Positions 12,354-24,777 of a stretch of 64,000 nucleotides of DNA are shown piece by piece. Each line of letters opens with the position of its first letter. Position 1 is the first letter of the stretch. Source of the stretch: Strigamia acuminata (taxonomy: Eukaryota > Arthropoda > Chilopoda > Geophilomorpha > Linotaeniidae). The position numbers and the translations under genes were made by a program. The DNA lies in NCBI GenBank assembly GCA_949358305.1, contig OX442317.1, positions 11,474,186 to 11,538,185 on the forward strand, given 5' to 3'. Below the pieces are notes generated by a model. The model had not been told where the DNA came from and made no database searches. It was given only the letters and a program-made list of their open reading frames with translations.

Positions 12354-14050
12354 TAATTGCTTGACATTTAGTGGCACTGGAAACTTTGCCACTGACTCGA
12401 GATTTCGTGGATCTGGTGAAACGCCCTCTGAATCTATCACATGTCCGAGATACCGGATGGTGTTGGTCCCGAAAGTACATTTACTCAGCTTCACCTTCAA
12501 ATTCGCAATTCGCAGTTTTTCAAAAACTGAGTCCAGATCTTGTAAATGTTGTTCAAATGTTTTAGAAAAAATTATAAGGTCGTCAATATAGGCTATACAG
12601 ACCTTCCCCAAGAGGTTACCCAATACTTTATTCATCAATTTTTGAAACGCCGCTGGGCTGTTACATAACCCCATTCCGAGGACATTAAATTCATAGTGTC
12701 CGGTTGAAGTGGTGAACGCTGTCTTCTCTCGATCTTGTTCATTTATTTCAACTTGATGGTATCCTTGGATTAAATCCATCATTGAGAAAAACTGGGCCCC
12801 TGCTAGTTGATCTAACGTGTCATCTATTCTTGGCAGTGGGTACACCATTTTCTTTGTAATTGCGTTCAACCTCCTCCAATCAACACAAAACCTCCATTTA
12901 CCGTCTCTCTTCTTGATGAGCAATACCGGCGCACTCCAGGGACTTTCCGATTTCCTAATGACTCCCTGTTCTAACAATTTTCTGGTTTCCTCAGCTTCTA
13001 CTTCTTTTTCTGCGATTGAACGTCTATACGGCTGCAAGTGAATAGGTTCATGGTCACCTGTATCTATCTTGTGGCTAAAGTTGGTTACTCTTCCTAAATC
13101 TGTATCTGAAATGGCAAACCTGTCCTTATTCTTCTGGAGTAGCTGCTTTATCTGCTCTTGTTGACTCTTATTCATCTTGTCTTTGGCTATTGAAGAGTCA
13201 AAATCAAAGCAATGTGCTTGCTTTTCATCCAACAATCCAATGCCTTTGGCAGTTGGGGAGCCAGAGTCAAAGCAATTTACTTGTTTTTCATCCAACAACC
13301 CAATTTCAATAATATAATGTGCCTTACCAATCGCAGACTTCTCCTGTAGAAATATGGACTTTGATGTTGGATTTGCCACTCGAATTACGCCTTTGCCGTT
13401 CTCAAATTTCGTCAATGTCTTGCAACAGAGAATTCCAAACCTATCGATTACATTACCTAAAGGTTCCAAAAACATTTCTGTTGTTAAAGCTTTACTCAAA
13501 TTAACTGGAACTACACATTCGTGCATTGGTGGAATTGCTATATTTTTTGTCACTCTCGCTACATAATTCTGATCCACATATGTCTTATTCATCGGGAAAA
13601 CTGCTTCTACTCCGCTATTTCGGCCCACAAAGATTTTTTGTAAGTCATAATCGACGACACACCTCGCGGACGTCATGAATGGGTCACCCAATAAAAGCTG
13701 GTAATTGAAATTTCTAACTATCAAAACTTCAACTGCATACTGCAATTGTCCTATGTGAATGTTCAAATTTATCTTGCCCACTGGAGTTATTAAATCATTA
13801 CCTATTCCTCGCAATCTAATGTTTGGCGTAGGCGTGTAATTCAACTGCAACATTTCTGCTATTTCTTCACTCAAAAGGTTACTTTTTGCTCCAGTGTCCA
13901 TGACTGCTTTTATTTCCAAATTCTTTACAATTACTGGGATTTCCAACAATGACTCCGAAATTTTTGCGTCAATTATTATGATGTTATCCTTTTTCCATCC
14001 TCTCTTCTTCTTCTTACTTCTATTTGGATGGTAACAGTTTCTCTGTGGCC
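12354..14050 (-). pseudogene. pol: Truncated pol (retropepsin plus reverse transcriptase)
   Basis: The frame reads through an aspartic protease with the catalytic DTGA motif (on the minus strand near 13895) and a flap-like region. It continues into a reverse transcriptase with KKRDGKWRFCVDWRRLN, the FSMMDLIQGYHQ palm strand and the catalytic YIDD box. RT is followed by the YLGHVIDSEGVSPDP connection typical of Ty3/gypsy pol, and the protein is then lost at a junction with unrelated repeat DNA (the last dozen or so codons of the frame are repeat sequence). Upstream the frame continues past 13949 to near the end of gag, so a programmed frameshift between gag and pol is likely. RNase H and integrase are missing. 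Confidence 0.9.
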
Positions 14051-14056
14051 GTTCAG

Positions 14057-15439
14057 CTAGTTTTCCGTCTGCTGTTGGGTGTTAACTGTAGGATTAGGAC
14101 CTTCTCTTCTACGTCTTCTTGGTCTTCCAGCACTACCACCTCTATCCTGTTGGTATCTTGGTGGATTATAGAATTCGCAACTAAAATGATGATAGCATCC
14201 GCATGAACGAGTATTATTATTATTACTACTGTTGTTATTGTTAGTATTATAATTTTGACTACCACCTCTATTAATACCTCCTTGAAAATTCTTACATTGA
14301 AAATTCTGACCTCTTTGCTTCATTGGTGCATACCACTGGCTTCCTATTAAGATGGGTACTTCAGACTCCGGATCCTCTGTCTCAAAAGCTAATAACTGTT
14401 GCCTCAACCTTGCATTCTCAGCTAAAAGCTCATCGTGGGTTAATGGGGTTACTACAGTTCCACTCAGTTTACCTGCTGTTACTGGGTTCACCTTTTCGTC
14501 CACGACTTTTTTGAATAATGAGAGCAGTACATCCGCTGGATCCTTTACTTGCATGGTCTCATACAACTTAAGTCTTTGTTCCATCTCTGCCAGTTTAGTC
14601 GGGAATACTGTCACCATCATTTGCTGCATTGCCGGCTTCAAACCTTGGTAAACATAATTAATTTTTTGTCCTTCAGTAAGTGCCGGCAACACAAAAGCAC
14701 ACTCGGCCAAGACTTTCTTCATGTAAGCATCGGCTGTTCCTTCTGTATGTCTCATGAAATGAAGAGTATTTAAAACATTTTCCTGACCTCTACGAAACTT
14801 TGTTTCAAGTTGTGGTTTCCACTCGGTCCACGTCCAAGTTGGATTCTTTTTTAATAATTCCACAAACCATGCCAGTCCATCAGTTTTTAACGCTAATGGT
14901 AAATGCTTAACTCTTTCATCATCCGTGCTTATTGTGGCTTCGTATGCCACTAGCCATTGGTCGATGTTTCCTTTTATTGTATCATAACAAATGACATCCC
15001 GCTTCTGTACCATTACACTCTTAAAAAGGTCAGTTAGAACTGCTATTGGGTCCGCCATCTTGGATTTCGCTCCTTTTGATGTGGATCCCCGAGTATTAGT
15101 ATTTACTAAAGGTGTTTGTATCTTTATTGGTGTTAATAATTCAAAAACTGATTGTAACAATTTTGGTTTTGTTAACTTTAAAGGTGAAGAAGAATCAAGT
15201 TCCTGTTGCGATAATGAATCTTGGAAATGTTCTTCCTGGTTTATCTCAACAACTGGTTCCTCTTGTTTTATTTCCACAACTTGTTCTTCCTCTTCAACTT
15301 CAGGTTTAGTGTGTTTTATCTTTCCACTCCCTCTTTTAGTTGTGATATTACGGTTATCTACTGTCCTTTGTAATTCTTGGTTTTGTAAATCTAGTAGATT
15401 ATCCGTTTGTGTTTGTGTAAGCTTCACTGATTTCTCCAC
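14057..15439 (-). CDS. gag: Gag-like protein of the gypsy-like element
   Basis: An open frame of about 460 codons sits upstream of pol on the minus strand. The middle has the capsid-like pattern of gypsy Gag: WLVAYEATISTDDERVKHLP, then a LAWFVELL-type segment, W-x-F-type helices and QGLKPAMQQ. The C-terminal part is rich in Asn, Arg and Gly with a few Cys/His (CGCYHHFSC). This resembles a nucleocapsid region, but a canonical CX2CX4HX4C knuckle is not obvious. The first codon in the frame is GTG where an ATG is expected, so the original start may be mutated. No host function is implied. Confidence 0.75.
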   Translation of the reverse strand: MEKSVKLTQTQTDNLLDLQNQELQRTVDNRNITTKRGSGKIKHTKPEVEEEEQVVEIKQEEPVVEINQEEHFQDSLSQQELDSSSPLKLTKPKLLQSVFELLTPIKIQTPLVNTNTRGSTSKGAKSKMADPIAVLTDLFKSVMVQKRDVICYDTIKGNIDQWLVAYEATISTDDERVKHLPLALKTDGLAWFVELLKKNPTWTWTEWKPQLETKFRRGQENVLNTLHFMRHTEGTADAYMKKVLAECAFVLPALTEGQKINYVYQGLKPAMQQMMVTVFPTKLAEMEQRLKLYETMQVKDPADVLLSLFKKVVDEKVNPVTAGKLSGTVVTPLTHDELLAENARLRQQLLAFETEDPESEVPILIGSQWYAPMKQRGQNFQCKNFQGGINRGGSQNYNTNNNNSSNNNNTRSCGCYHHFSCEFYNPPRYQQDRGGSAGRPRRRRREGPNPTVNTQQQTEN

Positions 15440-16035
15440 TGTTGAGCTTTGAAATGCACTATAATTTTTATTTCCACTACTCTATAATGCACCTCACACT
15501 AATAACCACAATTCACAACACACAATCCTGAAACAAATTTTATTTATTATCAATAAACACCAATTTAAATTCAAAATATTATTAATGTCACTATTTTCCT
15601 GAAAATAGACAAATTATCATTATTAATCATCAATAGAATCAACACAATCTATCAACTTCCTGGAAAAAAAAAATTTTATTAAAACTTTATTTAATATATT
15701 ATTATCAAAATTATTTCCCTCTAAATATTTAATATTCAACAATTTTAAACAACTTTAACAATTAAATCCAAAATATTATTCAATTAAATGCAACTTCAAA
15801 CTCTGAGTCACTCTATGATTCACTCTTATTTTCTCTAATATGCAAATTAATCTGCACTCTTTCTAAATTTTATAAGATTTTCTACTATTTTCACTAAGTT
15901 TTTACGGGGGTTTTTTAGCTCTAACTTCTCAATTTTAGCACAAAATTGGCTGATTTTACTGTAAATTTTCACTTATTCACTACTTTTATCAACCAATTAG
16001 TGGGTCTCAAAAGAAAACCGCAATCTCCACCACTT

Positions 16036-16439
16036 TGTTACGTGGCCAACTGGCCAATAATGACCACGTAACTTATAACTATTTTGATAGACATCATTTA
16101 ATAACTAAGAGTGAAATGAACAGTCAGAGCCTGAATTGAAATTATAACAGTATCCTTTATTCTTTTAAATACAAATCATAAACTTAATTGAAATCATAAA
16201 ACTAAACCTAAAACTAAAGTAAACATTAAGACTAAAGACATGAATAACACCTTCTTTCTTATTTGCAAACTAATCATGCCATATACTGGCTGAAACATTA
16301 ATCATTGGAAGTCCTGGGAAGACTGAGGTCCAAGAGTCAAAGTGCCTCTTTTATACCCAAGTCACCCCCCTGAGTTAGTTCTAATTGACTCGCCCGTGAT
16401 GTCACCATCACGTACGCAGTCTAGTGATAGATTTTGACA
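16036..16439 (-). repeat. Single (5') LTR of the gypsy-like element
   Basis: On the minus strand this block has a TATAAAAG box (16355-16348), an AATAAA signal near 16160, and a hairpin-forming end with TTACGTGG and CCACGTAA. It ends in ...ACA immediately before the leader. The boundaries are estimates because the partner LTR is absent. Confidence 0.55.
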
Positions 16440-17038
16440 ACTCTAATAACATTTGTGCTGGTTTGAGATGGTCGGCAGACGACGCGACTCAACCGCATGA
16501 CAATATCTACCCACGCTATTTTCGTCAAATATTTCTCTCGAAATATCTGTGGGAGCAAGATGGTGACAATTACACCGCTTGTGGTTCCCGTCTGTGTCCG
16601 TCCGCGAACATGGCGCTCGCTCGTCGACATACATACCTGCTTAATTCGATGGATAGGCCGGTTGATAGACCGGTTGATTCAATTTTCTTCCTCTTTTTCT
16701 CGCTGGAAAAGTACTTGGCAGTTGACCAACTACTTGCTGCCACGCCGTCGTCGTGCGAACGCGTGTAGGATGAACCGAGGGATGATGGGAAACCACGGGG
16801 CTTTCACAAGGCTCGCACGGTCGAGAGGCGAGTATGGAAATCGGACGCGCGTGTATATAATCAACCCCGCGTGCGTGTGCAATTTTACACAACAACAATT
16901 TATGTGCTGAAAATTTTGTTAAACGCATGGATAAATAAACGAAAGAAAAACAATGCGAAACGGGGTGCGTGTTTGTTTATTCGAAACCGCAAATGAAAAA
17001 TAAAAAATAGAAAAGAAAATCTGACAAACTGTGCCGTT
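16440..17038. other. No gene recognised
   Basis: GC-rich non-repetitive sequence with several overlapping open frames on both strands, none of which shows a domain or consistent splice structure. It may be the 3' flank of the zinc-finger gene to the right. Confidence 0.4.
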
Positions 17039-18039
17039 TCACGGATTGGCACGCGTGTCTTTCAAATCGTCAACAAAATACCGCGGGCGATCCACATTAG
17101 CCAGGAAAAAGTCTGCGTGGTCCCGATCGATGTCCTCGATCTTAGAGATCAATCGGGTCAGAAATTCGGGAATTGCGACCGCTGTCATGAACGTTTCAAT
17201 TCCGTCTGGTCCCCACGTCTGCGCATACTGTGTTTTTATGGGCAGGTCCGTGCTTATTTTCTTTATAATAGAATGAGCAAAACGTTTGCACTGAAATGTA
17301 AATGAGCAAAATTCAATCGAACGAAAGAAAAGAACAAACAAACAAACAAACAAACAAACAAACAAACAAACAAACAAACAAACAAACAAACAAAAACATA
17401 TAAAAATAATAAAAAATCTATAGTCTGTATCAGTTCTTCGTCTTGGATCAGTAAATCGTGTCGGTCGGTCGACATGAACGATCGCTTCGGGGCACCTTTG
17501 TCAAAGAGGTTCATCCGCCAACTTTTAACCTTTCCATTGAGTACGTCTGCGACGTGTTGGAAGCAGATGTTGAAGTGTTTGGTGAGATTTTGCTCAATCG
17601 AGTAAGTGGAGTACCTGTGTAAAATAATTAAAACTAGTTTAGCAAAAAAATGAACAAGCGAATTAGACTACGGTGTGGCCAAAAAAATTATAGTTAATTA
17701 CAGAATAAAATGAAAGAAAACACTCACCGCAGTTTCGTGATAGGAGCGGGAGGAATTTTACGACAACCGCTACAAAAGAACTTGGTGTAGCTTTTCCGGT
17801 TGGTCCATGTCCGCCCCACACATTCTTCGTGTACCGAAGAGGAACACGATTTGCAACTCAGTCGCGGACTAGTCGACTCCGCGCAGTAAACACTGTCGCA
17901 TTTGCTTCCCGTGATGTCTCGTTTCTCGCGATACAAGGCTGTCTGAAATTTCAGTCAAACACGAACCACCAAATTAATGAGAGCAGCGGAAAGGATCCCT
18001 TTCCTTTACCTTGAACGGATCCGGTTTGCATTTATCCAT
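17039..18039 (-). CDS. Four-exon PHD-like zinc-finger protein
   Basis: Exons at 18039-18010, 17942-17728, 17614-17398 and 17290-17039 join without frame conflict into about 237 aa. Residues about 25-65 contain a Cys/His cluster (CDSVYC, CKSC, HEEC, CSGC) with the order and spacing of a PHD/RING-like treble-clef finger that would bind two zinc ions. The last 80 residues have a helical GPDGIETFMTAVAIPEF segment that faintly recalls the C-terminal domain of RTC4-like proteins; I hold that only as a suggestion. The third intron contains a (CAAA)n tract, and the donor after exon 3 is GTTTTT, so that exon end is the least certain. A chromatin or nuclear role is a family-level guess. Confidence 0.55.
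17333..17396. repeat. (CAAA)n microsatellite in an intron
   Basis: About sixteen copies of CAAA inside the third intron of the zinc-finger gene. Confidence 0.95.
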
Positions 18040-18171
18040 TTGTATACTTTTTAATGTTAACTGTCATATAAACCCCATAATTTTTTTAGGAATTAGGCCA
18101 AAAGTAGCATTTGGCCTAGCGGATAAGGCCATGTTTGTTGGATATCCTAATTATTTTTTTTGGATAATTAA

Positions 18172-18264
18172 TTGCGGATGTCTGACTACGGTAGGCGGAT
18201 GTCACAGCGGATGCCTGGCTACAGTAGGCGGATGTCACAGCGGATGCCTGGCTACAGTAGGCGG
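18172..18264 (+). repeat. 34-bp tandem repeat, about 2.5 copies
   Basis: Unit built of GCGGATG, TCACAGCGGATGCC and TGGCTACAGTAG blocks. It lies immediately left of the large minisatellite. Confidence 0.85.
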
Positions 18265-18285
18265 ACCTGACAGATTGAGTTTCAG

Positions 18286-21200
18286 AAGCGGTTCACATGT
18301 CTACGGTCGTTCCAAAATGACGGGTTGGGTTGCAGGAACGGCTGGCATGTCTACGGTCGTTCCAAAATGACGGGTTGGGTTGCAGGAACGGCTGGCATGT
18401 CTACGGTCGTTCCAAAATGACGGGTTGGGTTGCAGGAACGGCTGGCATGTCTACGGTCGTTCCAAAATGACGGTATGAGTTGCAGATACGGCTGGCATGT
18501 CTACGGTCGATCCAAAATGCCATGTTGAGTTGCAGATACGGCTGGCATGCCTACGGTCGATCCAAAATGCCATGTTGAGTTGCAGATACGGCTGGCATGC
18601 CTACGGTCGATCCAAAATGCCATGTTGAGTTGCAGATACGGCTGGCATGTCTACGGTCGATCCAAAATGCCATGTTGAGTTGCAGAAACGGCTGGCATGT
18701 CTACGGTCGATCCAAAATGCCATGTTGAGTTGCAGAAACGGCTGGCATGTCTACGGTCGTTCCAAAATGCCATGTTGAGTTGCAGATACGGCTGGCATGT
18801 CTACGGTCGATCCAAAATGCCATGTTGAGTTGCAGAAACGGCTGGCATGTCTACGGTCGTTCCAAAATGCCATGTTGAGTTGCAGAAACGGCTGGCATGT
18901 CTACGGTCGATCCAAAATGCCATGTTGAGTTGCAGAAACGGCTGGCATGTCTACGGTCGTTTCAAAATGCCATGTTGAGTTGCAGCAACGGCTGGCATGT
19001 CTACGGTCGTTCCAAAATGCCATGTTGAGTTGCAGCAACGGCTGGCATGTCTACGGTCGTTCCAAGATGCCATGTTGAGTTGCAGCAACGGCTGGCATGT
19101 CTACGGTCGTTCCAAGATGCCATGTTGAGTTGCAGCAACGGCTGGCATGTCTACGGTCGTTCCAAGATGCCATGTTGAGTTGCAGCAACGGCTGGCATGT
19201 CTACGGTCGTTCCAAAATGCCATGTTGAGTTGCAGCAACGGCTGGCATGTCTACGGTCGTTCCAAAATGCCATGTTGAGTTGCAGCAACGGCTGGCATGT
19301 CTACGGTCGTTCCAAAATGCCATGTTGGGTTGCAGCAACGGCTGGCATGTCTACGGTCGTTCCAAAATGCCATGTTGGGTTGCAGCAACGGCTGGCATGC
19401 CTACGGTCGTTCCAAAATGACGGTATGAGTTGCAGCAACGGCTGGCATGTCTACGGTCGTTCCCAAATGCCGGTATGAGTTGCAGGAACGGCTGGCATGT
19501 CTACGGTCGTTCCCAAATGCCGTGTTGGGTTGCAGATACGGCTGGCATGTCTACGGTCGTTCCCAAATGCCGTGTTGGGTTGCAGATACGGCTGGCATGT
19601 CTACGGTCGTTCCCAAATGCCGTGTTGGGTTGCAGATACGGCTGGCATGTCTACGGTCGTTCCCAAATGCCGTGTTGGGTTGCAGATACGGCTGGCATGC
19701 CTACGGTCGTTCCAAAATGCCATGTTGAGTTGCAGAAACGGCTGGCATGCCTACGGTCGTTCCAAAATGACGGTATGAGTTGCAGAAACGGCTGGCATGT
19801 CTACGGCCGTTCCCAAATGCCGTGTTGGGTTGCAGATACGGCTGGCATGTCTACGGCCGTTCCCAAATGCCGTGTTGGGTTGCAGAAACGGCTGGCATGT
19901 CTACGGTCGTTCCAAAATGACGGTATGAGTTGCAGAAACGGCTGGCATGTCTACGGTCGTTCCAAAATGACGGTATGAGTTGCAGGAACGGCTGGCATGT
20001 CTACGGTCGTTCCAAGATGACGGTATGAGTTGCAGGAACGGCTGGCATGCCTACGGTCGTTCCAAGATGACGGTATGAGTTGCAGAAACGGCTGGCATGC
20101 CTACGGTCGTTCCAAAATGACGGTATGAGTTGCAGAAACGGCTGGCATGCCTACGGTCGTTCCAAAATGACGGTATGAGTTGCAGAAACGGCTGGCATGT
20201 CTACGGTCGTTCCAAAATGACGGTATGAGTTGCAGAAACGGCTGGCATGTCTACGGTCGTTCCAAAATGACGGTATGAGTTGCAGAAACGGCTGGCATGT
20301 CTACGGTCGTTCCAAAATGCCGTGTTGGGTTGCAGATACGGCTGGCATGCCTACGGTCGTTCCAAAATGCCATGTTGAGTTGCAGAAACGGCTGGCATGT
20401 CTACGGTCGTTCCAAAATGACGGTATGAGTTGCAGAAACGGCTGGCATGTCTACGGTCGTTCCAAAATGACGGTATGAGTTGCAGAAACGGCTGGCATGT
20501 CTACGGTCGTTCCAAAATGACGGTATGAGTTGCAGAAACGGCTGGCATGTCTACGGTCGTTCCAAAATGCCGTGTTGGGTTGCAGATACGGCTGGCATGC
20601 CTACGGTCGTTCCAAAATGACGGTATGAGTTGCAGAAACGGCTGGCATGCCTACGGTCGTTCCAAAATGCCATGTTGAGTTGCAGAAACGGCTGGCATGT
20701 CTACGGTCGTTCCAAAATGACGGTATGAGTTGCAGAAACGGCTGGCATGTCTACGGTCGTTCCAAAATGACGGTATGAGTTGCAGAAACGGCTGGCATGT
20801 CTACGGTCGTTCCAAAATGCCATGTTGAGTTGCAGAAACGGCTGGCATGTCTACGGTCGTTCCAAAATGCCATGTTGAGTTGCAGAAACGGCTGGCATGT
20901 CTACGGTCGTTCCAAAATGACGGTATGAGTTGCAGAAACGGCTGGCATGTCTACGGTCGTTCCAAAATGACGGTATGAGTTGCAGAAACGACTGGCATGT
21001 CTACGGTCGTTCCAAAATGACGGTATGAGTTGCAGAAACGGCTGGCATGCCTACGGTCGTTCCAAAATGACGGTATGAGTTGCAGCAACGGCTGGCATGC
21101 CTACGGTCGTTCCAAAATGCCATGTTGAGTTGCAGCAACGGCTGGCATGTCTACGGTCGTTCCAAAATGACGGTATGAGTTGCAGGAACGGCTGGCATGT

Positions 21201-24085
21201 CTACGGTCGTTCCAAAATGACGGTATGAGTTGCAGAAACGGCTGGCATGCCTACGGTCGTTCCAAAATGACGGTATGAGTTGCAGAAACGGCTGGCATGC
21301 CTACGGTCGTTCCAAAATGACGGTATGAGTTGCAGAAACGGCTGGCATGTCTACGGTCGTTCCAAAATGACGGTATGAGTTGCAGAAACGGCTGGCATGC
21401 CTACGGTCGTTCCAAAATGACGGTATGAGTTGCAGAAACGGCTGGCATGCCTACGGTCGTTCCAAAATGCCATGTTGAGTTGCAGAAACGGCTGGCATGT
21501 CTACGGTCGTTCCAAAATGACGGTATGAGTTGCAGAAACGGCTGGCATGTCTACGGTCGTTCCAAAATGCCATGTTGAGTTGCAGAAACGGCTGGCATGT
21601 CTACGGTCGTTCCAAAATGCCATGTTGAGTTGCAGAAACGGCTGGCATGTCTACGGTCGTTCCAAAATGCCATGTTGAGTTGCAGAAACGGCTGGCATGT
21701 CTACGGTCGTTCCAAAATGACGGTATGAGTTGCAGAAACGGCTGGCATGTCTACGGTCGTTCCAAAATGACGGTATGAGTTGCAGAAACGACTGGCATGT
21801 CTACGGTCGTTCCAAAATGACGGTATGAGTTGCAGAAACGGCTGGCATGCCTACGGTCGTTCCAAAATGACGGTATGAGTTGCAGCAACGGCTGGCATGC
21901 CTACGGTCGTTCCAAAATGCCATGTTGAGTTGCAGCAACGGCTGGCATGTCTACGGTCGTTCCAAAATGACGGTATGAGTTGCAGGAACGGCTGGCATGC
22001 CTACGGTCGTTCCAAAATGCCGGTATGAGTTGCAGGAACGGCTGGCATGCCTACGGTCGTTCCAAAATGCCATGTTGAGTTGCAGAAACGGCTGGCATGC
22101 CTACGGTCGTTCCAAAATGACGGTATGAGTTGCAGATACGGCTGGCATGCCTACGGTCGTTCCAAAATGCCATGTTGAGTTGCAGAAACGGCTGGCATGT
22201 CTACGGTCGTTCCAAAATGACGGTATGAGTTGCAGAAACGGCTGGCATGCCTACGGTCGTTCCAAAATGACGGGTTGAGTTGCAGAAACGGCTGGCATGC
22301 CTACGGTCGTTCCAAAATGCCATGTTGAGTTGCAGAAACGGCTGGCATGCCTACGGTCGTTCCAAAATGACGGTATGAGTTGCAGATACGGCTGGCATGC
22401 CTACGGTCGTTCCAAAATGACGGTATGAGTTGCAGAAACGGCTGGCATGCCTACGGTCGTTCCAAAATGACGGTATGAGTTGCAGAAACGACTGGCATGT
22501 CTACGGTCGTTCCAAAATGACGGTATGAGTTGCAGAAACGGCTGGCATGCCTACGGTCGTTCCAAAATGACGGTATGAGTTGCAGCAACGGCTGGCATGC
22601 CTACGGTCGTTCCAAAATGCCATGTTGAGTTGCAGAAACGGCTGGCATGCCTACGGTCGTTCCAAAATGACGGTATGAGTTGCAGGAACGGCTGGCATGC
22701 CTACGGTCGTTCCAAAATGCCATGTTGAGTTGCAGAAACGGCTGGCATGCCTACGGTCGTTCCAAAATGCCATGTTGAGTTGCAGAAACGGCTGGCATGC
22801 CTACGGTCGTTCCAAAATGCCATGTTGAGTTGCAGAAACGGCTGGCATGCCTACGGTCGTTCCAAAATGACAGTATGAGTTGCAGGAACCGCTGGCATGC
22901 CTACGGTCGTTCCAAAATGACGGTATGAGTTGCAGATACGGCTGGCATGCCTACGGTCGTTCCAAAATGACGGTATGAGTTGCAGAAACGGCTGGCATGC
23001 CTACGGTCGTTCCAAAATGCCATGTTGAGTTGCAGAAACGGCTGGCATGCCTACGGTCGTTCCAAAATGACGGTATGAGTTGCAGATACGGCTGGCATGC
23101 CTACGGTCGTTCCAAAATGACGGTATGAGTTGCAGAAACGGCTGGCATGTCTACGGTCGTTCCAAAATGCCGTGTTGAGTTGCAGAAACGGCTGGCATGC
23201 CTACGGTCGTTCCAAAATGACGGTATGAGTTGCAGAAACGGCTGGCATGCCTACGGTCGTTCCAAAATGACGGTATGAGTTGCAGGAACGGCTGGCATGT
23301 TTACGATCAATCCAAAATGCCGTGTTAAGTTGCAGAAACGGCTGGCATGCCTACGGTCGTTCCAAAATGACGGTATGAGTTGCAGAAACGGCTGGCATGC
23401 CTACGGTCGTTCCAAAATGCCGTGTTGAGTTGCAGAAACGGCTGGCATGTCTACGGTCAATCCAAAATGCCGTGTTGAGTTGCAGAAACGGCTGGCATGT
23501 CTACGGTCAATCCAAAATGCCGTGTTAAGTTGCAGAAACGGCTGGCATGTTTACGATCAATCCAAAATGCCGTGTTAAGTTGCAGAAACGGCTGGCATGT
23601 TTACGATCAATCCAAAATGCCGTGTTAAGTTGCAGAAACGGCTGGCATGTTTACGGTCAATCCAAAATGCCGTGTTAAGTTGCAGAAACGGCTGGCATGT
23701 TTACGGTCAATCCAAAATGCCGTCCGTGTTAAGTTGCAGAAACGGCTGGCATGTCTACGGTCAATCCAAAATGCCATGTTGAGTTGCAGAAACGGCTGAC
23801 ATGTTTACGGTCGTTCCAAAATACCATGTTGAGTTGCAGATACGGCTGGCATGTCTACGGTCGTTCAAAAATGCCATGTTGAGTTGCAGATACGGCTGGC
23901 ATGTCTACGGTCGTTCCGAAATGCCATGTTGAGTTGCAGAAACGGCTGGCATGTCTACGGTTGTTTCAAGATGACGGGTTGAGTTGCAGAAACGGCTGAC
24001 ATGTCTACGGTTCTACTAACATGACGGGTTGGGTTGCAGAAACGGCTGGCATCTCTACGGTCGTTTCAAGATGACGGGTTGAGCT
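18286..24085 (+). repeat. 50-bp minisatellite, about 116 copies
   Basis: Head-to-tail array of a 50-bp unit. The core is GCTGGCATGTCTACGGTCGT followed by TCCAAAATG, a variable segment (CCATGTTGAG, ACGGTATGAG, CCGTGTTGGG and others) and TTGCAG plus A/G/C/T-AACG. Ends are diverged, as expected for array edges. A rare GACTGGCATG variant recurs at 20990, 21790 and 22490, showing block duplications of 16 and 14 units. Because 50 is not a multiple of three, long open frames appear in all three phases (for example 19430-19978); these are repeat artefacts. One unit near 23720 has a short insertion. Confidence 0.97.
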
Positions 24086-24289
24086 GATGGCTTGAGTTAT
24101 TCGAATCAATGTCCATATTCTCTCTTCTTCTGTATACTGTGAATAATAATAAAAAACAAAAATAAAAGAATTATTGCCTTTGTTATTATTAGCTTACTGT
24201 AAAGTTTACTTGATAAATATAATACTTTCTTTTCTTCACATACACGCATTACGGTAGGCCAGACTGCCTATTTGGCCATAATGTCATTC

Positions 24290-24775
24290 CAGGATGATGG
24301 GTGAAGCGGTTGTCACGTCTACGGTCATTCCAAGATCACGGCTTGAGGGGTGAAGCGGTTGTCACGTCTACGGTCATTCCAAGATCACGGCTTGAGGGGT
24401 GAAGCGGTTGTCACGTCTACGGTCATTCCAAGATCACGGCTTGAGGGGTGAAGCGGTTGTCACGTCTACGGTCATTCTAAGATCACGGCTTGAGGGGTGA
24501 AGCTGTTGTCAAGTCTACGGTCATTCTAAGATCACGGCTTGAGGGGTGAAGCGGTTGTCAAGTCTACGGTCATTCTAAGATCACGGCTTGAGGGGTTAAG
24601 CTGTTGTCAAGTCTATGGTCATTCTAAGATCACGGCTTGAGGGGTTAAGCTGTTGTCAAGTCTACGGTCATTCTAAGATCACGGCTTGAGGAGTTAAGCG
24701 GTTGTCAAGTCTACGGTCATTCTAAGATCACGGCTTGAGGAGGGGTTAAGCGGTTGTCAAGTCTACGGTCAATGA
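24290..24775 (+). repeat. 49-bp minisatellite, about 10 copies, related to the 50-bp array
   Basis: Unit GAAGCGGTTGTCACGTCTAC followed by GGTCATTCCAAGATCACGG and CTTGAGGGGT. It shares the GTCTACGGTC.TTCCAA core with the 50-bp array, so the two probably have a common origin. The arrays are separated by about 200 bp of AT-rich unique sequence (24090-24289). Confidence 0.93.
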
Positions 24776-24777
24776 CA

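Larger units (their letters stand above)
12354..16439 (-). mobile_element. Gypsy-like LTR retrotransposon, truncated in pol
   Basis: The minus strand carries, in element order, one LTR (about 16439-16036), an untranslated leader, gag (15439-14057), and a pol frame with protease and reverse transcriptase that is cut off at about 12354. No RNase H, integrase or 3' LTR is present to the left; the sequence changes abruptly into the 1.47-kb repeat. The element is therefore dead as it stands. It lies between the host-like repeat zone and a spliced host-type gene. Confidence 0.85.

Noticed and set aside
18286-24085. CRISPR-like array or repeat-rich protein gene
   Set aside because: Units are contiguous with no variable spacers. 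The 50-bp period rotates the frame, so long ORFs such as 19430-19978 are artefacts.
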